From Waltergamsia citrina (Eukaryota > Ascomycota > Sordariomycetes > Hypocreales > Bionectriaceae): a stretch of DNA of 64,000 bases. Below the pieces are notes generated by a model. It saw only the letters and a program-made list of their open reading frames with translations, was not told the DNA's origin and made no database searches. The stretch is taken from assembly GCA_022814615.1 (NCBI GenBank), contig JAKLNE010000067.1, positions 100,450 to 164,449 of the forward strand, written 5' to 3'. Of the stretch, positions 23,126 to 32,618 are shown piece by piece (position 1 is the stretch's first letter; each line of letters begins with the position of its first letter). A program made the position numbers and the translations under genes.

Positions 23126-25690
23126 TTAGTTCTTGATTTTCTCTTTCACCCATTGTTCCAGACCAGCCTTAGCAATGTCTTGCACGTTCGGTGGCACCTC
23201 ACCAACACTTTGTTCCCATGCGGACCCATCCTTCTTCGTAACAATGACACGGGACCGTCGAACATCCCAGAGAAGCTTCCAGCCAGTACGACGCGTTAGA
23301 ACCTTGTTCGGGTCATCCTTGAAGGCCTCACGTAGAAGTTGCACGAGATTTGGCATCTCAAGACTCATGAGAGCATTGTTGATGCTGTTTCGGCTGAAGA
23401 TGTTGCTGAAACTGCCGGCAACGACAAGAGGGATCTTCTTTGCTAGGATAGCTGTTGCAGCTTGCTCACGTGAGCTCCCGCATCCGAAGCTGAAGCCGCT
23501 CACTAGGATGTCACCTTCCTGGGCTATGTGGCGAAACTCGGGATCATAGTTCTCCATGCACACCTTAGCCATCTGATCCTTAGTGAGATCCTGGTACGTA
23601 TACTTGCGTGCGAGGTGGTTAGTAAAGATTCAATGCAGTAAATATAACAGGCTTAACTTATCTGGGTACACTCCATCAGTGTTAATATTATCATGGTCAC
23701 AAAAGACGATTTCCCCCTCAATCTTCTCTGGAAAACCGGGAAGGATTTCAGTCAGCGTTGCCTCATCGGGAACAGCAGTCTCAGGCTGGCCCTCGACAGC
23801 ATCCTCAGTGCCTTCGGCGGCAGCAATCATAGTCTCGACATCGCCAATCAGTTTATCGAATGCGTTCTCAAACGCACGAGTGTGATCAACGATATGATCG
23901 CCACTGCCCTCGCCGATGATCACTTTCTCAACGCCTTCAGGCTTCTGATACCAGCCAGGACCTGCGATCTTGCCCCGGATAGCCGTAGCTGCAACCACTT
24001 CAGGGCTAGCAAGATACGCTTGAGCTGCTGCTGACCCAAGACGACCTTTATAGTTACGGTTAGAGCTGCTCACGCAGGTCTCCCCATCCTCGAGAATGCC
24101 AGGTCCGAGCCCTATACATGGCCCGCAGCCTGAAATCAGAACCTTGGCACCAGCATCAAGTAGAACCTGCCAGTCGCCCGCTTCCTCAGCGACGCGCTGT
24201 TCGGCGAGGGACGCTGCAGCGAGATAGAATCTGACGCCTGGGGCGACCTTGGCGGGCTTGCCGCCAGTTCCGGCTTCGAGAAACACAGTGGCAGCGTTTT
24301 TGATATCGGAGGCTCGGGCGTTGGTGCAGCTGATCAAATAGCATTTATCAACAGTGATGTTTTCAGTCTCGAGCTTCGCGACGGGCGTAATCTTCTTGAC
24401 CGAATTGGGACCAGCGACCATTGGAGACAACGTGGACAGGTTTAAGTAGAGCTCCTTCGCATAGGTCGCACCAGGATCAGCAATGAGCCGATTCTCCAAA
24501 AGTCCATCGATGCGATCATGGTTAATGCGCTCTTTAGTTGAAGTGTTGAGCATAGCGGCATAGGACGCCTTAGCGCGATACCATGCAATAAGGACGTCAT
24601 CGACAGGAAAGATTCCTATAGTTCGGGTAAGTTCGCTAGGCGATCCGTACTTGGCACGGCAGTAATTAGCTTACCACTTAAAGCTCCCCATTCCGTGGTC
24701 ATGTTGCTTATGCAAAGACGGTCTAGAATTAAAATTATTAGCAACTTTTTCCTCTTAATTGTAGGAAATTAAGGCATTACCATCCACAGGAATAGTTGCG
24801 AGAGTCTGGTCAGAACCAGCAAATTCAATACAGTGGTTAAGAGCGTCGTCCTGGTTGAAGAGGCCGCAAAGAGCAACTAAGAGAAATATTAGGCAGAGTT
24901 ACTTGGTTAGCAAGCAGACATCAGGACCTACTAATAACATCTTTGCCAGACACGCCCACGGGAAGAAGACCAGTGAGGTTAACCTTAATAACAGGTGGAA
25001 CCTGCCACCAAGTGGTTCTAGAGTCGTGTGTTAGCCTTAGTACTCATCTGCACATGATTCAGTATTCTTAACCTACCCAGTTGCCCAAATAGATGCGGCG
25101 TCAGTCCTCACCACAGGAGTTCCCTAGAATGAGAAGACTGTTTAGTAAATGACTGCAGGGTGCTGTTCACAGTGGCTCTGACCAGCAAATATAAGGGGGG
25201 TTACAAACTAGACTTCCTACACCGCCATACATATTCGAATGGCTGTCACTGGCAACAGTAACAGCTCCGGGCCAAGCAAAGCCTTCTTCAATAACCCGCT
25301 GATGACCTATTCCTTCGCCTTTTCCAGAGAAGAAGCAGCCGTGCTTATTGGCAAATTCCTCCAGAAGGCGATATTTCCTTAGGTTCGAGTCGGATTCGTT
25401 GTTTACATCGTGGTCCAATGTCATGACAACCTGCCGGTTATCGTAGATCTGCGAAGCCCCGATGTCTATGAACTTCTTCGCAACAGGCCAGCCATTGTCG
25501 TGTGTCATTATGCACGCAGGTCGCAGGGTGACGAAGTCCCCCTGCCTGACCTTCTTGCCCGGCGCGAGGCCTTCGGCATACCGCTGGACGATTTTCTCCG
25601 TGACGGTTTGGGGGTTAGCTATAGGCGTCTCCGCAGAAAGAAAGGAAGCAGGTGGCCTATGGTTAAGTTGGGAAGGGAATGCATCGATGT

Positions 25691-25722
<32 letters not shown>

Positions 25723-25955
25723 CGTTGTTGTCGTTGTCGTGGTGAGGTGGTGCTCGATGCGCGGAGCTGTATGATAATTGAGGACAGCAAGGACGATCGA
25801 GGGCGGCCGTGGACGACAGGCGCGCTACGAAGTAGTACGCTGTGCGCGAGAGCTCTGCGCTGTAGAGAAAAGAATTGCGCATTAGTACCACATGTTCAAG
25901 GTAAGGTAGTCGCAAGCAGCGAGTCAGTGCAAGATGCACTTACAATCGAAGCCAT
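23126..25955 (-). CDS. LYS4: Homoaconitase, mitochondrial (Lys4/LysF)
   Basis: This Fe-S hydratase converts homocitrate to homoisocitrate in the fungal alpha-aminoadipate lysine pathway. Eight exons, all on the minus strand: 25944-25955, 25209-25859, 25077-25123, 24932-25017, 24781-24876, 24675-24722, 23662-24615 and 23126-23607; they sum to 2376 nt, 791 residues. The N-terminus is a basic mitochondrial presequence with a polyglutamine run encoded by a CAA microsatellite. Family text includes VTEKIVQRYAEGL, CIMTHDNGWPVAKKF, MTLDHDVNN, ASDSHSNMYGGVG, and the cluster cysteines in LISCTNAR and SGCGPCIGLG; the swivel domain contains SGFSFGCGSSREQAATAI. Exon 2 ends at a GTTTGT donor. The last intron (23608-23661) fits only as ATAAGT..AC: it restores NTDGVYPGKYTYQD. 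With 8 exons it is more intron-dense than most neighbours. Confidence 0.93.
25692..25740 (-). repeat. CAA microsatellite encoding polyglutamine
   Basis: A (TTG)n tract, read as CAA on the coding strand with a few CGA interruptions, encodes QRQQRQQQQQ-type sequence in the homoaconitase presequence. Length variation here would change only the cleaved or linker region. Confidence 0.9.
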
Positions 25956-26339
25956 GTCGCCGCCCGGAGACTGAAGAGGCATATATGTCGACTAGGAGTC
26001 AAGTGAGTCGAACATTTTGGGGGAGTACTGACAAGGCTGACTAATATCCAGCGCAGGAAAGGCACAGGGTGGCCCCGAATTTCGGAGCTGGACCCGAGTG
26101 TGCACCAGGACAGTACGTACCGCAGATCCCCACTCCTGGCTGCCCAGCGTGACTCTGGAGGCGAACAGACGCCTGCGTCCCAAGCCTGCAGTGACTCAGG
26201 CTAATTGACACGCATGCGCTCTGATGGGACTTAAAGTTCATAATGCTAAACCGAAAATCCCCAAAGATAAGTTTATACGTACAAAGTGTTAACCTTATAA
26301 AAATAGTGATGTTAGGTTGATCGACCACTACAGCAATTT

Positions 26340-26690
26340 GCTATAGGGGCCAGAACCCAGGCTCATCAGCCAATCTGCCCTCAGCCACTCGCCCCTTACG
26401 TAGCTAACTGGATCCTGAACTATAGCGAAGGTCGCATTAATATGAACGCTCAAATGTATACGACTTTCTTAAAATATTGTATAGCGTTAGCGATCTATCA
26501 ATATAGGGGGACACAGTATAAAGTTAAGATTATATAAAAAAGACGTGATAGGTTAGCGTGCAGCTTGTTGGCGGGATTAGTAAGGTGAAGGTGATTAAAG
26601 GTGAGCATCAGTGATCAAGGGTGATCAAAGTCTGAGCCAAGGCAGCGGTGCTGACTAACTAGGCCCGGCCGCTGGCCACTTAGTTTTCGT
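26340..26690 (+). repeat. dispersed repeat copy D
   Basis: The blocks GGCCAGAACCCAGGCTCATC near 26346, a GTGATTAAAGGTGAGCATCA stretch near 26592, and GGTGATCAAAGTCTGAGCC then GGCAGCGGTGCTGACTAACT near 26627 match copy C at 15590-15875 in the same order and orientation. Identity is moderate, so the copies are old. Confidence 0.65.
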
Positions 26691-26734
26691 GGCTGACTAC
26701 CTATGTAGTAATACCTACTATACCTTAACCACCA

Positions 26735-27303
26735 CTAACAACTTGCAGACTCGGAGCGACAAAAAGTCTCCATTTCTTCTTCCCCAGCGTGGCGCATTTC
26801 TATGACATGGAATCGGCCGTCTGTCCCCTCCTTTTTACCTTTAGAGGTTGAGATTGAACATGATGGGACTCCGCATTTATACCTTTGGAGGCAGTAATCC
26901 GCCAAGCCAAGACACTGGCTCTGCACCTTTTGGGCGTGCCCGACTGGATCGTCTGGTTCTTCAACAAAGATGACATCTATCACTATCTTTGATTTAAAGG
27001 CAAGGAAACCTATCATGGCAAACGTGATTCCCTCGCTGACACGATCAACAGTTTCAAAGTTCACATCATAGACGACAAGGTGCACTGGGCAACAGGTAGC
27101 TGTCTACACCCTTTGCAGGACGCCCTTTCTGGCTTTCTCCGATCATCGTCAAAGATCCTGGCTTCCCTCGTTACCCATTCAAACCAGCTCAATTCCAGTG
27201 TCAGAACGTTGGAAACGATAAATTTTCTATTCAGTTGCGGAGGAAGCTTCCCTTGTTCAATCAATCGGAGACCGTTTATGGTCCCGCTCCAGTTCAACGC
27301 CAT
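26735..27303 (-). pseudogene. Possible decayed protein gene, unknown family
   Basis: Two overlapping minus-strand frames could be parts of one protein. The upstream part (27061-27303) contains GTINGLRLIEQG and LELSWFEWVTREARIFDDDRRKP. The downstream part (26735-27085) contains HLVVYDVNFETVDRVSEG, IGFLAFKSKIVIDVIFVEE and LADYCLQRYKC. The join would need either a very short intron (GTGTAG..CCCAG, about 25 bp) or a frameshift near 27085. I do not recognise the family. It could also be chance open frame, but the residue composition looks protein-like. Confidence 0.35.
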
Positions 27304-27330
27304 TGGGAGTACACCAAAACCGCATCTAAA

Positions 27331-29563
27331 ATGTCGACCTCACCACATCCCTTCGATCCTTTGACTCCTGAGGAGATCTCGCGGGTTTGTTTTGATTGGA
27401 TCCCAAGTTGAGAAGTTTATATCAGCTTACGCTCGTCTCTAGGCGGCGGGCATCGTACGTCCTCGATTCGAGGGCCAGGATCCCAACTTCCGAGTCATCA
27501 CCCTTCAAGAACCGCCTAAGAAGGACATGGTTGACTTTCTCGACAAGGAGCATCGCAATGATCCTGACAATGCTGCTCCTCCAAGATGTGCGCGCGTGCA
27601 AGTTGTCGTTCTCGGCAACAACAAGGCCAATCGTCTGTTTGAGCTCGCTGTTGCCCTTGACAACAACAAAATCACCAAGGAGGCTGAGCTTCACGGCAAA
27701 CATTCGCACATTGACTCTGGATATATGGGTGAAGTTGAAACTGTGTGTATGGCCGATCCAAGAGTTCAGGAAGAGATAAAGCGCCTCGATCTACCGGCGG
27801 GCGCATCTGTCATTGTTGAGCCTTGGGCTTACGCAACGGACGGAATGAATGACATGACGGAGCGCACAACTATGGTACGGCTCCCTCTCGTTTTTAATAA
27901 GTCTGACAAGACATCTTTCTAACAAGTACTAAGTGTTGGTTCTATGCCCGTTTGCTAGAGAACCCCGACGCCAACTACTACGCTTACCCCTTGGATCTTT
28001 GCGCCGAAGTCTCGGAGAGGCTTGAAGTCACCAAAATCTACCGACTGCCCACATCGCGCGACGAGAAAGCTCATCATGAGAGGCGGCCATTCGACCGTCG
28101 AAACGTACAAGACACCTCCATGAGCGAGTACCACCCAGACCTAAGACCAGAGCCTCGCTCAACTACCAAGCCTTACCAAGTGGTCCAACCCGAAGGTGCT
28201 TCCTTTAAGGTGAATGGTAATCAGCTGAGCTGGGAGAAGTGGACCTTCCGGGTCGGCTTCAACTATCGCGAGGGCCTGACTCTTCACGATGTTCGATATG
28301 ATGGTCGGAGTCTCTTCTATCGTCTGTCGCTTGCTGAGATGTTCGTTCCGTATGGCGATCCTCGAGCTCCTTATCCTCGAAAGGCTGCCTTCGATCTTGG
28401 AAACGACGGTGCTGGAATTAACGCCAACAACCTCCAGCTGGGTTGTGATTGCTTAGGTGAGAATTATACACACAAGAGCCCCTCCCTGGTTGAATCTGGG
28501 CAGCTGACGATTGTTTTGACCAGGTACGATCAAATATTTCGATGGGTGGCACAACACAAAGTCTGGCGAGGCACTCAAGCTACCCAACGTAGTATGCTGC
28601 CACGAGCAAGACGACGGGATTCTTTGGAAACACACCAACTTCCGCACAGGCAACGCAGTCGTCACTCGATCTCGGATCTTCGTCCTGCAGACCATCATCA
28701 CTGTCAGCAACTATGAATACATCTTCGCTTTCCACTTCACCCAGGACGCATCCATCTTCTACGAAGTCCGCGCCACGGGTATCCTCTCCACAGTTCCTCT
28801 GAAGCATGATTCGAAAGAGCATATCCCATACGGCACAAAGGTTGCCCCTGGTGTCTTGGCGCCATATCATCAGCACCTCTTCTCGCTTAGGATTGATCCG
28901 GCCATTGATGGGTATTCCAACTCTGTTGTCGTGGAGGAGTCCAAATCAATGCCTGTTGATGACCCTAACGTCCACAACCCCTTTGGCATCGGGTATGCTG
29001 CCGAGAACCATGTCATCCCTGAGGAAGGCGGCTTTGATCTCGACTTTAACAAAGCTCGCGTGTTCAAGATGATCAACGAGTCCAAAATCAATCCCATCAC
29101 GGGAACGCCTGTGGGCTTCAAGCTGCTACCGCATTACAGCCAGGGCTTGCTGTCCCACCCAGAATCCTGGCACGCCAAACGCTCCGAGTTCGGCAAGCAT
29201 GCCGTGTGGGTGACTCGGTACGAAGATGACGAACTTTTCCCAGCGGGACGGTACACAATGCAGTCTACTGGAGGCGATGGCATCGCTTCCGCCGTTGAGA
29301 AACGAAAGTTAGCTGGCAGGGGCAGCTCCGTGCGTGATCAGGATATCGTAGTCTGGCACACGTTTGGGTCTACACATAATCCTCGCATTGAGGACTGGCC
29401 AGTGATGCCGAGTGAGAAGATGATGGTGGGCCTGAAGCCGGTCAACTTCTTCACTGGCAATCCAGGTCTAGATGTAGCCGTCTCTAGACAGGAGAAGAAC
29501 AAGAGCGTGTTGTACGCTGCGGATGGCGAGCAGAGTTCATCTTGCTGCAAATCTAAGCTATGA
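27331..29563 (+). CDS. Peroxisomal copper amine oxidase
   Basis: This copper/topaquinone enzyme oxidises primary amines to aldehyde, ammonia and H2O2. Exons are 27331-27384, 27443-27874, 27934-28456 and 28524-29563, giving 682 residues, normal for the fungal family. The start MSTSPHPFDPLTPEEISRA is typical. The catalytic-base Asp lies in KAAFDLGNDGAG. The topaquinone precursor is Tyr400 in TVSNYEY. The copper ligands are the two His of HQHLFSLRID and the His of STHNPRIEDWPVMP. The protein ends SKL, a textbook PTS1 peroxisome signal. All three introns (58, 59 and 67 bp) join in frame. The gene is convergent with the M24 gene 131 bp away. Substrate cannot be told from sequence. Confidence 0.95.
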
Positions 29564-29694
29564 AAAGCCTTCAGAGGGGACATAGGTTACCATTTCGCAT
29601 GATTATTCACAAGCGACAGCAAAATACAGCAATAGTCACCGTGGCGAAATTTCACCTAACAGGATCTTGGCAATATTGGATCATTCATAGGGAC

Positions 29695-31050
29695 TTACGC
29701 AGCGGGCTGATAGTCACTAAAATCATACTCAACCTCGTAGTCATCCTCCTCCTCTCCATCCGACAACTCGATATCCCGTATATTCTCACCCTCATCCTCC
29801 TCTTCACCCGTAAAACCATAGTCCTCCTTTCGAACATTCTTCCACGCAGCAAGCGTCTGCTTACGCGTTAGGCACAATGGCAGCTTCGACAACGCTACAC
29901 ACCCATCATCCGTCACCTCCACCGTCTGGCCAGCTGTACTCGCTGTATCAGTCTCCAGGTCCATTAGGATCATGTGAAGAAAGAACACCATGCCCTTGCG
30001 GACGACTACGTCCTGCCCACGCACGAACATCGGGTAGTCCATCCAGGTCGGCGCGAATGTCGTCCCGAGGCTGTACCCGCAAGCCTCGAATCGTTGGTTG
30101 CGAAACCCATTCTCATCGGCGACCCGTGCGTATGCTTCAAATACGTCTCCCATTGGTTTTCCAGGCTTGAGGGCCGTCATACATGCTTGCATCTGCTGCA
30201 CGTTGACTTCATGCATACGGCGGGCTAGTCTAGTCACGCCGCCTACGGGAATCGTCCTCATTAGACATGCATGGTAATGCTTGTATACGGCGGCGTGCTC
30301 CAGCGTAAGCTGCCGTTCGATTTTGGCCTTGCCCGTCGAGTAGCGTGTAAGTACAGCTTTATTCCCGGAAACGAGAATGTTCTCATTGGCTGGGTCGTCG
30401 CCACCGCCTTCGTAGACGGTACCGACGAGCTCCCGGCACAGGTCGCCCTCGTAGGCTCCTGGCTTGGCTAGCTTGAGAGTGCGGACAAGTGCAAAGTCGA
30501 CGAGGTAGGCGGCTTTGCGGACCTTACGCATCTCTGCCTCGGACTTGATAAGACGAAGTTCTCGAGCAAAGAGGTTACTGTGATCAACAAGGGTACATAG
30601 GCCGTCAACGGCTTCAAGTAGCAGCTTCCCAACTCGAAGGTTGAGCGTGCATGAGTCCGGCTCGTAGCCAATGCGCTTATCGGACGAAGTGATGCCAAAC
30701 TCACGCAGGACCTCGGGGACAAGCGACACGGGGTTGCTAGAGGCATCATCAGACCGGATGAGGATCTCTTTCCTAGTCAAGACGGATGTGTAGAGAGCCT
30801 GACGTAGGTCAGGCGTTCGCGTGATGAGGCGCATGCTGCCGTCGTGGTGGAAGTACATGGCTTGGAAGAAGACGTAGCCAAAGGTGTCGAAGCCGGTGAA
30901 ATAGTAGAGCGACTCTTGCTTCGTCATGAGGAAGCCTTGGAGATTCTCCTTCTTCATGAGGTCCAGCGCGCGCTGGCGGCGCTGCTTGAATTCATCCTCG
31001 GAGAAGTGGAGGGCCTTTTGGAAGGGCTGGGGTTTCTTGGTGATGACCAT
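29695..31050 (-). CDS. Creatinase/Xaa-Pro-dipeptidase-like M24 protein
   Basis: This single-exon protein of 451 residues has the creatinase N-terminal domain (RALDLMKKENLQGFLMTKQE, YYFTGFDTFGY) and a pita-bread M24 domain. Canonical M24 metal ligands (D-D-H-E-E) are not evident: the region that should carry the two Asp reads LEHAAVYKHYHACLMRT, and the end reads GYSLGTTFAPTWMDYPMF and FFLHMILMDLETDTAS. This resembles the metal-independent creatinase or ectoine-hydrolase (DoeA-like) branch better than a true dipeptidase. The C-terminus adds an unusual acidic tail (GEEEDEGENIRDIELSDG). It probably hydrolyses a C-N bond of a small amine or amidino compound, but the substrate is unknown. It is convergent with the amine oxidase; a link between the two is only possible. 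Lack of introns and bacterial-like family suggest transfer, unproven. Confidence 0.82.
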   Translation of the reverse strand: MVITKKPQPFQKALHFSEDEFKQRRQRALDLMKKENLQGFLMTKQESLYYFTGFDTFGYVFFQAMYFHHDGSMRLITRTPDLRQALYTSVLTRKEILIRSDDASSNPVSLVPEVLREFGITSSDKRIGYEPDSCTLNLRVGKLLLEAVDGLCTLVDHSNLFARELRLIKSEAEMRKVRKAAYLVDFALVRTLKLAKPGAYEGDLCRELVGTVYEGGGDDPANENILVSGNKAVLTRYSTGKAKIERQLTLEHAAVYKHYHACLMRTIPVGGVTRLARRMHEVNVQQMQACMTALKPGKPMGDVFEAYARVADENGFRNQRFEACGYSLGTTFAPTWMDYPMFVRGQDVVVRKGMVFFLHMILMDLETDTASTAGQTVEVTDDGCVALSKLPLCLTRKQTLAAWKNVRKEDYGFTGEEEDEGENIRDIELSDGEEEDDYEVEYDFSDYQPAA

Positions 31051-32618
31051 CTTGGCTGGGGTTTGGTTAAGTCAATTTATCCCTAACTTTCGAAGTGAAC
31101 GGGGAGAAGCTTTGCGCGCCTGATGAAAGATCTGGTGCCTAGGCTCTACTGATTGATATGGAGGAGGGCGTTGGTCGTTTGGCCGTTGGATCGTGAGCCA
31201 TTATTACCCTCCGGCGTATCTTGTGGACGACCTTCCGGGCTGTTCAATGAGAGTTTGAGCTAGTCTCCAACACACAATGCGGCGGCAACCAAAGCGGCTC
31301 CCCCGCTCCGAAGATCTAATTGAGCCCATGCATCATAGTACTGAAGCAATGGATCACTATCTGTTGATTCCCCACCTCCCCCATCTTTTTCCTGTGGTTA
31401 ATGGTCGGAGTGCTACTTACTTCAGTCATAGCTGTGCGAGATAGTACGTGGCTAAACTGTACGCCGTGCTTATACTATACCTGACTTGTGCGCTATGTGA
31501 CTCAGAAATCTTCGAGGCATATTAAGAAATGTCCAGCATTATTAACAAGTATATTGAACAACCGGCTCACCTTAAAGGGGGTGGGCTTATCAACAAAAGC
31601 TCGGTGACGGGGCGGACTTGGAGTCGGTATCTACGGCGGTTGTCGAGTGGACATATATACATTGATTTAGTTATTTTTGAAAAGTTATAGCTTCGACTCC
31701 GACTCTCTGGAATGTCCTACCAAGTTTCCTATTACTTTGGCCGAGACTTGGTAGTGTCAGATGTAGTATCGAAATAGCCTAAAATAGGGGGGATGTCTTT
31801 TATCATGTGTGCCCGAATTGACGGCAGAACAAATGCATTTGGTGGATTAGCTCGTTAGAGTAGAGAACTTCACTTTGGAGTAAAGGCACGGAAATCCGTA
31901 AAACATCTTAATTCTCCCCTCCCCTCAATCTCTCCTCATAAGCGCTCCTGCAGAGCCCCTAAGGTGTAAGAGACATACTGCTCTACCCCGGCCTGCATAT
32001 TAGCAAGTAGAAAGCTGGGCGCTTTTGCCTTGTGATTCCTTCTTCTTCCTGTTCGCGCTTTCAAATGGGGGTTAAGCCACTCTGTTAGATTGGAATGCTT
32101 CAGATCCTCTGACGGCGCAAATCTGAACGACAATGTTTTTAGCCCTGTATATAGCTTATAGACTCTCGGTCGGGCGACAAGATGAATAGTGAGTCTTGCC
32201 TTATTAGATCATTGATCTCAAACTGTAAGTGTAGAGTAACATAAATCAAGTTAATGCTTGAAAAAAAAAAATTGCTACCATTTCTAACATGTGTAAGATT
32301 TTAACAGCAAAGCTCTGCAAAGCCTGTGTAACGAATAAAACAGCATTATTCGAATAGGTTAAGATTTCGAGGGTTTAGGACCTGATTACCTAGTCATTGT
32401 TGTACAAAATTTGATGCCACACAAAGTGCGGTGCAATTCGACCTTATTATATCCTGCTCGACAGTCATGCTAGTTGATCACGTGGGGTGAAGCTCATCCT
32501 ATTATTCTCGCATGACACCGGTTGAACCACCAACAACTCGTTTCTTCCTTTCTCAATCTTTCTGCTTTGAATTTCCCGCGCGAGTACGCAGATTTTCAAG
32601 AAGTATCCCTATAAAATT
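31051..32618. other. intergenic, no gene supported
   Basis: About 1.6 kb of mixed, partly AT-rich sequence. A short minus-strand frame (31936-32133) has no motif. No RNA gene could be confirmed. It carries the M24 promoter and the promoter of the next gene. Confidence 0.5.

Larger units (their letters stand above)
25956..27330. other. intergenic with repeat and a coding-like fragment
   Basis: The spacer holds repeat copy D (about 26340-26690), an AT-rich stretch near 26440-26550, and a decayed coding-like fragment on the minus strand (26735-27303). The last 30 bases precede the amine oxidase ATG. Confidence 0.5.

Noticed and set aside
25410..25974. Plus-strand frames with poly-Leu or poly-Cys opposite homoaconitase
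   Set aside because: They are antisense reads of the CAA microsatellite and exon 2 of homoaconitase.
31855..31925. tRNA-like A-box text (TTAGCTCGTTAGAG)
   Set aside because: No cloverleaf can be folded and no proper B box follows.
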